Of a stretch of DNA of 64,000 nt, positions 48,971 to 63,004 are shown in pieces. Numbering within the stretch: the first letter of the stretch is position 1; every line of letters starts with the position of its first letter. Under the pieces are notes generated by a model that saw nothing but the letters and a program-made list of their open reading frames with translations, was not told where the DNA came from and ran no database searches. The stretch spans positions 4,895,727-4,959,726 of the forward strand of contig CM060478.1 in NCBI GenBank assembly GCA_030544235.1, written 5' to 3'. The position numbers and the translations under genes are program-made. This stretch comes from Lepturacanthus savala. Its lineage: Eukaryota; Chordata; Actinopteri; Scombriformes; Trichiuridae.

Positions 48971-51314
48971 AAGAAAAAAAAAAAACTCCCTCCTGTTGGT
49001 CAAACACTAATCCGCAATCCTCCACAGAATATGCAAACCTCCATCGCGTGTTAAACTCTCCAACGAGGAAAAAAACCTGTTGGAGCATGCCTGTCCATTT
49101 GATTTCAGACGTTTCAGACCGTGCGCCGTGTTACAGAATCGAGATTACACAGACTTTCAATGCAACATCCCACACAGCTGCTGCGAGACGCCCAACAAAG
49201 AAATGTCACTGTGCATAAAAAGCTTAAGTTTCCCCCGCTGTACTGTTCTGAAGGATTTGAATAGCCTCGCTGGTAAAATTCTCGCCTCCAAACTCTGTTT
49301 TTTTTTCCCCTCCGAACCGGCTATTTAAGGAATGGACATCCTTTATAATTATTTATCTGGAGCGATGGGGCTGACAGACGGCCAGCGACAGGCTGCGATT
49401 GGCTGTCAGGGTTGGTTCTGTGTGAAGAGAGAAAGGGAGAAAGCAGAATTGGAGGGAAGGGGAGAAATCGATAACCAGCCCCATCCCCCCACCCCTCCGA
49501 CAGGTGAATAGAGTCTTCAGCTGATGGCGATTCGTGCCAGTTTGGATGAAACCCGCTCTGATGCATGCTGTCACCAGAAAGCAGCGCCAGACAAACACGC
49601 CGGCTGACATCTGTCACGCCGAGCGTCAAAATCTGCTGGAAAGTTCGTCCCCGGTGTATGACGACGAGCGATTTCTTTCACACACAAGGATCAACTGACA
49701 AAAAGATTCCAACACCTAACATTAAGAAAAAGATCAGCGGTTCATCACTTGCTCTTTTTGAAATATCCATAAATTCATGTGACAGTCAACTCGGAAACAA
49801 ACGCCAAGGGGCTGGAATAATCAAGACCGGGGGAAAGCGAGCTGCCAGATATGGTAATACAGTGTATAAATATTCATTAAGTACATGAAACTGGACCTGA
49901 GATCCCTCGGGTACCTGTGGCATCCTAATTACATCAAAGCATGAGATAATGCTATTATAAAAACTGCTTGATGAGAAGATAAGCAGCAGTTTGAAAGCGG
50001 ACAGCGGCTCGTGTCTGGAATTGATGCTTCCACTTGCCGCTCAGATTAAGTGGACGGCGCGGGTTGATGCGTCCGAAGGGAAAATGGCAGACTGCAAACG
50101 CGCGCTGTGGTGTGACATTTGGGTTTTTTGTTTTTTTTTGGTGTTGTTTTTGCAGATCTCTACCTCCTCTGGCACGACAACAGCTACCTGACAAAAAAAT
50201 AAAATAGCTGCTGTAAATGTAGTTTTCATGGTGAAATTTAAAAGATTTAAAAGGGCACGTTCCTCAGAATGATCCGAAACTCAAGGCTTTCAATAAATAT
50301 GGCATGAAACAGTGGCTGTAATTTAAAAACTTCAAAGAATAAATAAAAAATCTGTCAAAATCTATAGGCAGCTAAGAACAGCTCCAGCACCTGAACCTCT
50401 GAGCTGCCTCTAAGTTGCATTGTGGGTAATGCAGGTGACAAGTTTTGACAATGATTAAGAATTTATAGAATAAAATTTAAATATATATATACATCTATAT
50501 AGGGTTATAGGGTATTATTTTCCAGGACTTTTCATCAGTTATCATATCATACGCTCATACATTCCCTTTTAATGTGTGTCTTGATATACAATACTTTTTA
50601 TTTATTATCATGTACCTCTATTCTATTTATTATTTATTAGACTCTTGAAAGACTCTTGAATAAAGTCAAATTGACTGACTGATAGCTTTAATGCTAATTT
50701 ATCCACGTTAAATCACGTTCATTTATGCGAACAACTGTGGAAATAAAAAATGCTAACTCCCTATCTCTAGGGAGTCCGGTGACACTTTAAGAAGAGCACG
50801 GTGCTAAATTGAGCACTGCTGCACAAATGATGAAACCTGGAGCCGGCAAAACCCGCGCCGACGCTCACATATACAAACATCTGCAGCTCCGAGCTCTTCA
50901 CCCGCTGAGACTCGACAGCCTCACACACAACGTGGCGTTCCACTGGCCTCCTTCACACGTACGACTGGCACATGAAACAGACGTCTTATTCTCCGAGGAG
51001 AGGCAGAGCGGGGTGACGGAACAAACAAAGAGCAAACAACACGGAGAGGGAGAGAGGGAAAAACAAATAGCGTGGAGGGAGAGGAGCGGGAGACGAGGGC
51101 TGCAAATTGGTTAGCGGGGAGAGGCGAGTGGGCACGAGGGATGAGGGGGGGAAAAAACGCAGGACAAACACGAAAGGGACAGGAAATAGAGGACGAATGA
51201 GAGTGTGAGGAAAAATAAACATGAGGATGATTGAAAGAGAGGTGAGACAAGCGGCTGCAGACAGTGCAGCTGACAAGTAAGTCTGGAACGTCCAGAGTGG
51301 AGGCAGGGAGTGTT

Positions 51315-51805
51315 CATTTTGTTGCCGATTTTTCAATTTAGTTTTAGTCTTGTGTCAAATGCCAATATTAGTTTTAGTCATATTTAGTCAACTTGTATTC
51401 CCTTTTTGTTATATCACATTTTAGTCGATGAAAAGTCTTGGCATTTTAGTTTAATTTTAGTTGAAGAAAATCAAAAGTATTCTAGTCTATTTTTATTCAA
51501 TAGTCTTTCTTTAGTCTTTGACAGCAGGTTGATAGTAATGTTAATCAAAATTAATCTAGGCAGGTATCTGTATCAATAGGAATTATTGCTAGGAACCTTT
51601 GTTTAGTTCAGTGTGACGCAGGGACATGTTTTAAAGTGACACCACCCGGAGCTACCAGATCGAGCTAAATGTTCCCTACATGCTAAAAGTTCAATAACAA
51701 TAACTGTGTAACACAGCAGGTTAAAACAGTAGCAGAGAGTAGCATCTTGTGATGAAATAACAGACGTCACCGCATTTAGTGCCAACAGCACTGATGGATA
51801 CTACA

Positions 51806-51839
<34 letters not shown>

Positions 51840-52105
51840 CAGCAGCACTGGGAAAGAAATTCAAGTGATGTGCATCTAGTGAAGGTATTTTTATTATAAA
51901 AACGTCTAACGAAAAACGAAAGAGACATTTTTCTTAAGTTTTCTCCTAAATTAAATCTTGTCTCTTTTCATCAACAATAAATGTCTGTTAATTGAGTTAC
52001 AGTCAGTGGTTAAAAGGACATTGATTTCGTCTCGTTTTCTTCTCCTTTTTTTTTAACCATCATTGATAAATATACGCATTTTGTCTAGTCTCGGCTGACG
52101 GAATT
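51315..52105. repeat. TTTTAGTC-rich dispersed repeat with CA tract
   Basis: Repeated TTAGTTTTAGTC motifs, GTCGATGAAAAG and AAAAGTATTCTAGTCTATTT, then after a CA tract (51808-51837) the inverted-looking end TTTTGTCTAGTCTCGGCTGA. Similar fish repeats have GTCGACGAAAA-type termini. Family not named. Confidence 0.45.
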
Positions 52106-52424
52106 AACGATGGAGGTAAGAAGCTGCAGCTGTGAGAGTCACATCTTCAATTCTAAGACCGGTTTATGCACCTCTCAAAGATTTGATCTAACCCAAACAC
52201 AGTACAATGGAGTATTAATGGCAGGCTTGCAAAAATGTGAGGAGGATTGTTTGTGTGGTCATTTTGAGAATGAAGTCAAATAAAGTCATGGTTGGGAGGG
52301 TTTAACTCGGCCCTGGTTCACCTGGATCCTTGTCGCCTCATCCTCCACATACACCATGAATCCATACATTTCTATTAGAGGATTTAATGCTGTAGTCTGC
52401 AATTCCTTCCCTGTTTTAATGTAT

Positions 52425-52660
52425 TGTAATCCATCCTGTACACAACATCTATCACAAGCCTGTCCATCCTGGAAGAGCGATCCATCTTTCCTTCATTTTT
52501 TCTCCCTTTAAAGGTTTTTTTAAGGAGTTTTTCCTTGTACAATGTGAGTGTCTATGGATAGGGGGTGTTGTTGTGTTGCTGTTGTACAAACTGTAAAGCC
52601 TATTGAGGCGAATCTGTGATTTGTGATTTCAGGCTACACAAATAAAACTGACTTGAATAG
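52425..52660 (+). mobile_element. teleost retroposon 3' tail
   Basis: GGAGTTTTTCCTTGTACAAT, then CTGTAAAGCCTATTGAGGCG, TTGTGATTTCAGGCTACACA and AATAAAACTGACTTGA. This ordered tail is very common in fish genomes as a retroposon 3' end. No coding part is attached. Confidence 0.55.
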
Positions 52661-53816
52661 ACTGCATGTCTTCTGTATATGTGTCCTGCTCTGTTATTTT
52701 GAGTCACTTTGACCCAGAAGCACATTTGGAGTTTTCTATTCACCTGTGAAAACAACTGCTGCAGGTCTCCAGTCCTATTGAATGTTCTCTGTTCATCCTC
52801 CATATAGTCAAACAGACAGACGGACACACAAACATGTTTTGATACCGGATTGATAGTCACGTCGTAAAATGTGAATAAAATGTGAAAATCTCTAAACGAA
52901 ATGAAAGAAATGTCTTACGTTTATTGAAAATTGGATTATTGGATTTTAATTGGGGTCATTTTTGACCCCACTAATGGAAGAGTGTAGGTATTGGGAGGTC
53001 ATGCATCCAAGGGTTAAAAAATTGAAAACAATTCTGTGTCAAAATTCAATACCTACATTACCCATAATGCAACCAGCCTCCTCCTAATGTCTCATATTTC
53101 TAATTACAGCTCAGATTTTCTACATCTTCAAACCTGTGGTCTTCATCCCATCGATTGAATAAATAATGGACGTTATATCATTCATTATTTGTGGCCATTT
53201 AGAAGCCTGAAATTTGGTTTTTTGACCATCGTATCTTTTTTGGAGCCAAAAGTGACCGGATTTGTTTGAGAGTGGGGAGGTGGAAACGACAATCCCACAG
53301 GGGATTTACATTAAAAGGTCAAGAATGAACTTCCACAGTGAAATAATTCTTTCAAAAACAGAAACATGGGATTAAGTAGGACTTTACTATCCATGCTGAT
53401 GGAGAACTGTACTATACATTATGCTGAATTAACCACTGAGGTCTGGTGGTTCTTTGAATATTGTTTTTTTTATTTGTAGCTGCAGCAGCTGCTGTGGTGA
53501 GAGCAGTTAGTACATTAGTGGTTGTGGTAGCACTGCGGAGAACGGATTGTCTTCTTGTGGCTGACAGCTGCCTTATTAACACCATAAAATAGAATAATAA
53601 AACTGCCCCTGATGATGCAAAAGACAGACAGCCGCAGTGGGAGGGAGGAGGAAGAAAGAAGAAGAGAAGAGGAGAGTTCACCGAAGAGGAAAGAGGAGGA
53701 AAGAGGAGGACAGGGAGGTCGGCCCGGAGGGGAGGGATAAAAACCGAGGAGGGAAGAAATATGAGGATGGACAGAGAAGAAGAGGAGAGATTAAAAGGCA
53801 CAGTGGGCAGGAGGCT

Positions 53817-54400
<584 letters not shown>

Positions 54401-54508
54401 AAATATATATGTGTGTCTCTGTGGCACCACAGTAAGTCAGAGGCTGTGTGCCGGGCCACTGCAGTTCTGCACCATTCACCACAATCTGTCACTCAGCTGG
54501 TGGCACTG

Positions 54509-54666
<158 letters not shown>

Positions 54667-55222
54667 TTTAAAAGGTTTTGTCACAGAGAGATCCTAAGCT
54701 GCCACATGCAAGCATCTCTTCCTCCAGTTACACTCTGACAGTCACGGAAAAGCTACTGCACACACACACGTATAAAAAGACACACAGTCATGCAAGTAAA
54801 GGTACCAACAAACACTCAAACTCAAAAAAAAAATAAAGTGAAATTAATCTGAAGTAACACACACAGTGTTACGCACTCACACACAAAATGTATGCACCCA
54901 CAGAGACACAAACAACACACGCTCAAGTGTTTGAGGAAGGTCACGGTGTGGTCTGACGGCTGATGCGTGACGGCGCTGTTCAGAGAAAGAATAGCTAATC
55001 AAATCAAAACACTGGCTACACACAGACACACACACACACTAATTTAAAAGGGGCATTCTCAGAAGTGAATCTTATTTGTCACTAAACAGCAGAGCTTTCA
55101 GAGCATCTAGACTCTTGTTAGGCTGCTTTTTGGGGGAAAGTGGCAGGAGGCATCAGGTTCGATTTTTGTTTGTGGGGTTTAAGGCCACACAGGTTTAGAG
55201 CAGGCACACACAGCATGCTGGA

Positions 55223-55268
<46 letters not shown>

Positions 55269-55514
55269 TGTTTTTCCAGCTACATTTGCATGACTGTCTT
55301 CCCTCATAGCATCTCATGTTCCAGAACTAGTCCTCCCCATGTTGCTGCTGCCTTGTTGGATTAAAGGTGTTTTACATACTGGTTCCTGACTTTACCACAT
55401 AGATATAATAAAATATATTTTGAAATAAAAGCCTGTAGTAAACACTCTGAGATCGAGGTTAATTGGTAATATTGACTCCCAAGAAGCATCCATCAATCAT
55501 CTAACTGTCAAAAT

Positions 55515-56450
55515 CATTTAGTTCATGGGACCAATTTTATTTCATGTGGGTTGAACCAATAAAAAATATCTATAATAAGCTTCAGTATAAAAAAAAACAA
55601 AATCATCTTTGAATTTCTCATTTTCCTTTAACCCCTTGAACTCCAGCCCTTTTTTAGGTTTAGGACATAAGATGTTGGTCGACACTAAACGACCATTTAT
55701 TGATATCAAATAAAAATTTTCATCCCAAAACAGCAACAAAAAAAACAAATTTTTTGTTAGTCGCTTCAAACAAGCGACTTTTTACTGTAGTGTTTCTTGG
55801 CTGCTAGTTTACTGAGTTTTTGTCATAAAGCTACACTGATGGTACCGTTGGACTCGTCAAAGTCTCAGCTTTCATATGAGATGTCATTTATTTGTATAAC
55901 ATGAACCATCAGAGCACTAGCCATCAAAATGTGGCGAGTGGGTTGGCTTTATGATCGTATACCGATTTTCATATTTGTTAATTCATTTGCTTGGTGTTGG
56001 AGTTGTGTTTGGTGTGTGTTAATATGACTTATATGTGCTTGTAGTGGAGTTTCTCCTGTTTAATTTGATGTATAGCTTGACTATATTTGTACATTATTAG
56101 TGGAGCAATCTCCAAAATCCCCTGTGGGGGGACCCTGGAGTTAATGTCGGGTTAACGGGTTAATGTAAAGATGTAAAGAAATACTAACCTGAATATATTC
56201 ACATGAAGCATTTATTTACAAAATCAGTGATGAAGAATGTGGAATGTCTTCAGAAAATAAGTGCAATTTCAAAAATATCATTATATTTATTTATATATTA
56301 TGTTCTTTGAGCACTGAAAATTGCCTTGAATACATAAAACACCAAGGCTTCACATTTCTGTGAAGAAATACAAACTGCTCTAATTTATTCTTAGAAAATC
56401 AAAAACTCTGGCTCCAATGTTTTCATCCAGTGGGCCGGATTGGACTTTTT
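55515..56450 (-). mobile_element. hAT-like element split by a TTAA insertion
   Basis: The left part (TTTAGTTCATGGGACCAATT ... GGGTTGAACC) and the right part (ATGTAAAGAAATACTAACCT ... CATCCAGTGGGCCGGATTGG) are consecutive parts of the family seen at 44660-44885 and 45480-45853, separated here by 55628-56163. The terminus itself is lost at about 56440. Confidence 0.55.
55628..56163. mobile_element. TTAA-flanked (piggyBac-type) MITE inserted in the hAT copy
   Basis: Starts TTAACCCCTTGAACTCCAGC; the right end reverse-complemented starts TTAACCCGTTAACCCGACAT then TAACTCCAGGG. Both edges are TTAA, the target of piggyBac-type transposases. Removing 532 bp leaves TTAA joined to TGTAAAG, which restores the hAT sequence order. 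No transposase is encoded. Confidence 0.65.
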
Positions 56451-58482
56451 ACTTTTTTTAAATTTCATTATGTGTGTGGATGTTGTAAAAAAAAAAAAAA
56501 AAAAGGACAATCTGGATCTTAAATCACATCACTTTAGAGTTTTTGGTCAATCGATGATTAATTCATTAACTACAGTGTTTTATTCTGATTCACTCCTTGT
56601 ACTGTTTCTTCTTCTTTTTCTCCATTTAAGAATGGCAGCTGACACTCATGGGTATTGCAGGATGTTGAGTCATCCACCAAACTGAAAAAAGTTGAAATAA
56701 TCCAAACTAGAGGCCATTATTCAAACCTTTTGTGATCCCCACATTATCTGGGAAAATCAGGTTTTCCTATTTTCAGTAATAACCACAACTTCAAGGTATT
56801 GTGATCATAAAATGCTGTCTGGTATTAAAACCAAAGACAAAAAAAATAAGGGTGGAAAACTGGGAAGTGCATTTTTAATCTATCTGTAATAAGAATGGAT
56901 TCTTATCCCACATGCAGAAGGTTAAGGAACAGGTATCTAACAGAAAGTGACGAGAAAGGACAGTGTGTGCTCTCACTCTCTCGCCAAAGTAAGTCCATTA
57001 TCTCTTTTTTTACCCGCTCTCTCCTCACCTCATTCATCTCCATCTCTCCTTCATTTGTCCCTCTCCTCCTTTCTCTTTCTCGCGCTCTACTAACACTAAA
57101 TCACTGTCGTCCCGTCGGACTGCTGGCGTATGTTGTCTTTTTCTTTTCAGCCCATGAATAAATTATCAAAGAGAACAAGAGGCTGCTTTCCTTCATGGAA
57201 AACACTGGCACGTGCCTTTGTTGGAGAGAGAAATGAAAGAGCGTGTGTGTGTGTGTGTGTGTTTGTGTGCATAGACGTGCTCGTGTGTGTGTGTGTGTAT
57301 CTGTGTTCATTCAGTGCAGGGATTTGGGGAGTGTGTTATCGCTAGGTGCTCTGTACATCTGGACTGAGTTGGGCTCTCAAAAGGTTCCCGATATTGGATC
57401 TGACACACACACACACAAATACACACACATGCTCACACACAAATACACACACTCACAAGCGCACACACACTCCGCAGTAGCGGCTAAAGCATATCTGTGG
57501 TCGATTGGAGTTAGTTTGAGCGGATGGTGTGAAGGGCAGCCAAAGGAGCAGCTCTGTGACTAATAACGTCACACACACACACACATACATGCACGGTCAC
57601 ACACACACACTCTCTCTGAGGTCTAGCAGTCAAAGGATCGATAGCATAGCCACAATGACGCTAATCAATAAGTGGGATTTGCACTGCTAGAGGAAGAGGT
57701 TCAAGTCGGCTTCCCAAGAAAACACACACATACATGCACCTTCCCCCACTATAAAAGCAGGGATGCATGCACACACACACACCCCTCCCATCTCACACAC
57801 ACACACACTCACACACACATACGTTCTCCAGTGTGATGCAGCAGAGCCGATCCACCACTGAGACGCTTCTATCCCAGCTTACCTCTCAAAACAGAGTGAG
57901 TCATGTCGGCTGAGCTCGTTGACATTTACAGAGCTCAAAGCTGCCTAATATATATCACACCAGACTTTTATAGCCAATCATAGATCTGTGTCACAGCTTT
58001 ACCTCCATGTGTGCCGATCAGCCAGATTTATACTAGAACTTCAACACATGTATTCCTGTTTTGATCTCATGAAACCATGATGGACGTTTCCCTCTTTCAT
58101 GCAGTCGTTAATGCGGGTTTTACTTCAAGTTAACGCTTTCCATAGTATTTAGTGCCAGTAACGATTTGGTTTTTCCAGTTTTTGCTCCGCCGAAGAGGAT
58201 AAACTGTCTGTCGTCTGTCGACTTAAGCTTCAGAAACCTGAAAAAAAAAAAGAAACTTTGATGGCTATTTCCTCCACAAGAACAGAACCGGACAAAGCTT
58301 CATCCTCACCTGCTCCATCGGCTTTTACTGTTTATGTTAAGCTGCATTCATGTGGAATAAGGAGGAAATATGACTTTAAGATGAATAAAGTTCAAACTTT
58401 ATTCAAGGTTATTACACTGGCAGGGAATGCGACAGTATAAATAGATGACAGACTTTAAAATGCATTTAAAGTCTATGGGTGT

Positions 58483-58725
58483 AGAGTTGCAACTCTATTA
58501 ATCACTATTGATTATTCAGCTGATTATGCAGAGAGTCTTCAGGTGATTTTCAACTTAAATATTTAAAATTGAACCATTAAAGCTGATAATAGGTTATAAA
58601 ATCAGTCTCATTATTTTCACTATTGATTAAACAGCTAATCGATTGCTTGATTAATCTGTTTTACCTTTAAAAATGTTAGAAAATAATGAAAAAGTTAGAG
58701 GTTTGAGCTGAAAAGATGTTTAGTT
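58483..58725 (+). mobile_element. AGAGTTGCAACT-family MITE, decayed
   Basis: TAGAGTTGCAACTCTATTAA at the start and CAGCTAATCGATTGCTTGAT further in recall the 11545-11882 family. GAACCATTAAAGCTGATAATAGG recurs at about 59070-59092, so a local duplication is also present. Confidence 0.45.
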
Positions 58726-60871
58726 AACTGAGATAACTCAAAGAAAATATGATTGATTATCATAACAAATGCTTATTGGCATTAACCCGTTAATCTACTC
58801 ATCATTTTAGCTTTATCCGAAATTTAACTTGAACACAGCTTGAAAAACGCTTGAAATTATAATGTGGTTCAAGTTGATCCCAAAACCTCAACAAAAAGTC
58901 TGAGGAGATGCACAACACAAGTTCAGTGGAGTTCATTTGGGACCGTGTAGCTGTAACGCACCATTAAAACTGTGGATTCTTTTTGCCTCTTGCTCTATCG
59001 GCTAATTTGATTGTTTTATAAAGTGCACTCTCTTCGGGTAATTTTCACCTTAAATAATTGAAGTTGAACCATTAAAGCTGATAATAGGCTATAAAATCAG
59101 TCTCAGATCAGTGCTGTTAGCGATGACAAACCTTTTAAACTGAAACCAGATCAGATACTATTAGGATATGGGCTTCAATTGAAATTAGAGTGTTTGTGTG
59201 AGTTGGGGAATGTGTTTTGTACCATTTCCAAATCAATTTGGCTTTGTAATAAAAACAGAGTACAGGTCTTCACAGATTGGAATTTTTTTTATTATTTTTA
59301 AAGAGGCCTGCTCTGAAAGGCACTGAAGGACAGACTCAATCTGAATAGAAGATGATTACAGCCAATCTCAAACTGTATTTGAGCATCACGACAGGCCATC
59401 AATCAAAGAGTTGACACAGTCAAATAGAGCGGCAGACTCCACGGTTTTCCTCATTTTTATCATCATTTCCAAGCGGGGGGGGGGGATAGTTCAGTTGTGC
59501 TCATTATTATCACATTTTATTTTATCAGGTGGAGAAGAAACCAAGAAGAAATGCTCCGATTCAAACCAGCAAAAACAATCACAGTCGGACAGAGATTCAC
59601 AGTTTGATTAAACCCCTCCACGCGCCTGCATTACCATTATCGACACCTAATCCTCGTCTTAACATTTAAACCTGAGCGAAAACTCCTCAGGAAGCAAGGT
59701 GAAGGAAAACATCATTTTTGAAGGAGTTCAGTGTGAACACACACACACATACACACACACACAGATTTAATTGGTGCCTACAGGCAGGCACGAGATAGAA
59801 AGTGAGGAAAAGGAGACAAAGTTGAGCTTTGACAACCCCAATCAAGCTGCTATGAATAAAAATGCTCAGAGAAATGAATACTTGATATTCCAGTGTGTGT
59901 GTGTGTGGGACTGTCTGCATTTATATCAACGCATGTACGCAGTTTTTAATCCATGTTATTTATACATCTGCCTCGAGTACCGCGCTGTATCTTTAATTTT
60001 ACGTTCTCGACATTCACCTCTCATATGGAGATTTTTTTGGATGTGGTATGACCACATCCGCTGAATGTGTTATTACTATTTAATTTAAGATGGGCGGGCA
60101 GAAAGGTCAACGCTTCTAGTTAATTTTTCATTTTAAATGCTTTACATATCCCGGCGTCCCTCCTGTCAATGAATAGATACATCAGCCCCTCTGCCCTTGA
60201 GCTGCAAAAACATAAAAAAGGGATTTATTTAGTCTGTGAGGAGAGAATTTTAGTGGATTGTGAAGGTCAAAAAAATGCAGGAATTCCCGATGAGCAAAAA
60301 ACAAAAGGGCGTGTAGGAAGGAAAATAATGAATAGCGAGCATAAAAGTATATATACTTTATATATATATATTAAAGCAGATGTAATGGCCTTATGCTCTG
60401 CTGGAACTGATTTAATGTCGAAAATGTATCACGTCAGACATGTTCATATTTATCAAGTTCATGGAGGTGCAGCAAGGATAAGCACCTCTAGACTTCAGGA
60501 GATCAGCACTTATACAAAAACACAGACGAGCTGCAAAGTGAAAAAAAAAAACCTTCGTTCCAACCTTCACCTTTTGGTCGAGAGCCTGCGTTGGCGATGA
60601 AAGGAACGACATGTGACAGAGTTTCTGGCGGGTTGGCTGGCGTTCAATCTGCCGGAGCGACGGGAGCGAGGAGGCCAGTAATTTGGAAAAAAGCTTCAAT
60701 ATTTGAAAGGATATTAAACCACTGCACTTACAAAAGACCTCTGGCTGAAAACGATGCTTCAAAGAAGTAAAAAGTACATATTAGTATTAGATTAGAAGCG
60801 ACATCTGGTTTAAGTACTGCAGTAAAACCTGTTGACTGATATATTATTTCATTTATATTATAAACTGAAGC

Positions 60872-61606
60872 TACACCACCATTTAAAAGTTTGACATTTG
60901 ACATTTTGCTTAATGAAGATAACTTTAAACTAATCAGAAATACACTTTATACCAGGGGAGGTATCTGTTTCTATTTGTTATTATATTAGATAAATGCCTT
61001 AACATTTATAATTGTGTCTGAATGATTGTAACTAATAATTAAGTAGTTGCTAGGTTTTTTACATAGAATTATGCTGATGTAGAAATATATGTAACATTGT
61101 TATGTTGGCATCTAATTATTACACAATACTGCAGCAAAACATGGAAAATTATCACAGATATCTAGTAATGACAGATGTACTTCAATAAAGAAAAATGGAA
61201 ACTTTTAAACAACCTTAGTGGCCAATTGAGAAAAGCCATCATGACCAGCGTCATTTATTCCAGACTTTCGAGGGGCCACAGAGATAGAGGTGCCGGGCCA
61301 AATATGGCCCGCGGGCCTTGAGTTTAACACCCATGCTCTATACATTGCTAATGTGGTAAATGACTATTCTAGCTGCAAATGTCTGGTTTTTGGTGCATCA
61401 ATATCTACATCGGTGTATAGAGGCCCATTTCCAGCAACTATCACTCCAGTGTTCTAATGGTACAATGTGTTTATTTATTGCATCAGAAAGCTGATGTAAT
61501 ATCATTTTCTATTCATTTTACAACTCATGGTGGTAAATAAAAGTGTGACTTTTCATGGAAAACACTAAATTGTCTAGGTGACCCCTAACTTTTGAACGGT
61601 AGTGTA
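60872..61606. mobile_element. Tc1/mariner-type non-autonomous element
   Basis: The left end is TACACCACCATTTAAAAGTT and the right end reverse-complemented is TACACTACCGTTCAAAAGTT, both with TA at the edge. The internal GTGTATAGAGGCCCATTTCC and CAACTATCACTCCAGTGTTC are known from a common teleost element of this type. A hAT-type terminus (GGCCCGCGGGCCTTGAGTTT AACACCC, about 61270-61335) is nested inside it. Confidence 0.7.
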
Positions 61607-62400
61607 GATCCAGAGCTTCGAAAACAGATTTGTTGCTTAATTTTGTGACAAATTGGATCATTTTTGCTCTTTCAGCATTGAATAGTATGAAACCTAGAAT
61701 GTAAAAGCTGTTCATTCTGACATTTCCATCAAAATAAGTTGAACTACTTAAAATTATGCAAATTTCAATCACTTGTCACATCGGACTGACGCGCCGTGAA
61801 GACACATCTGTCACAACACCTGTGTTGTGTTCCAGTTGGGGGGAAAAATCAACACTTTTCTCTGCTTGATTAAAGAAGTAAAAAAAAAAAGGATCAATTA
61901 TAAAACCAGCCTGTTTTGGCTAATATAGCCTTCATTTTGAGAAAGTTTTGCAATATGCTGATCAATGTATCTATCCTCTGTTTTTGTGTGTTTAACTTGG
62001 CCTCATTAGGAATAGTTTCTGCAGTAAATGTTTAAAGATTCAAGAGAAATCCGAGAGGTCAGCATCCAAAAACAGCATCGCTGCTTTCTCCAGCTCAACA
62101 TGTTGATTTATATTCAGTTTATATTTCAATGCTGATGAATGCTGGATGGATACACAGAAAACAGGAAAAAAAAAAAAAAAACAAGCCTGCTGGACTAATG
62201 AGGTGAAATTAATTCTTGCTGAATAATTCATTATGATCCAGTGAAAAGTGAATCACACTTATGAATTATTGAAGGGATGCGAAAAAGTTGCGAAACTCTA
62301 AGAGAAAGAGCCGGATCTTTACATTTTGGATGTGAGACTCAGCCAGAATAAAACACAGGTAAAGATTGAGGATTAAATTAGTTTCTGCAAAGGCAGCGAA

Positions 62401-62463
62401 TGGACTCTGCAGGATTTGAACCTGTTGAACGACTGTCTGTCAACTAAACCACCTCAACGCCGC
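62401..62463 (-). mobile_element. tRNA-like SINE head (or tRNA pseudogene)
   Basis: On the - strand, TGGTTTAGTTGA resembles an A box and GGTTCAAATCC is a perfect B box 17 nt later. The total is too short for a normal tRNA, with no convincing acceptor stem, so a SINE head or decayed tRNA copy is more likely than a working gene. Confidence 0.45.
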
Positions 62464-63004
62464 TGTTTCCTTCTTTTTTCCTTCCTCAAATAACATAAAG
62501 AAATAGAAGATACTACAAACTGTATTTCACTAATGACAAAACAACAATTAAATCATAATCAAAACAGAAAATGCCGGGTAATCAACCCCCCCGCCAACAC
62601 GCTGCAGGGGAATAATAAACGGCTTTTTATTCTCTGAATTAAAAGCCTTATGAGATTGTTACAGCGACAAAATACACTCTTAAAATGCTCAGGCATGTAC
62701 GGGGCTCCGGGAAGTTTAATGACTGAGAGTTCAAGAGCAGCGAGCACTTGGGGAAATGTCTCTGAGGACATAAAAAGAATGAGGCAGATGGCCTCCCACC
62801 CAGAGCCCGCCGAGCCCTTCTCATGTGGGAATATCCTGTCTGTTCAGTCTAGACCTGGTTGTGATGTGGCATTTATTATAAATAAAAACTGACTTTCCTT
62901 GACTTTGTTTTATTGGTTCACTTCATTAGGTAGGACACGGTGCAAACAGGGAATTAACAAGAGAGCAAAGTTCGCCCCTCCTTTTGGTGATTGTAATTAA
63001 TAAT

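Noticed and set aside
49991..50191. + strand frame with a hydrophobic stretch (CFFLVLFLQ), resembling a signal peptide
   Set aside because: The hydrophobic part is coded by a T-rich run (TTTTTTGTTTTTTTTT), and no downstream exon or family match is visible.
57005..57085. purine-rich - strand segment as the missing smap1 Lys/Glu linker exon
   Set aside because: Two frames contain stops and the third gives an Arg/Glu mixture unlike SMAP1; it is simple sequence.
60169..60600. 143-codon + strand frame
   Set aside because: Longer than usual for this AT-rich region, but no domain, no good start context and no neighbouring exon; not called without conservation data.
62401..62463. functional tRNA gene
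   Set aside because: A and B boxes are visible but the spacing is too short for a complete cloverleaf and no acceptor stem pairs.
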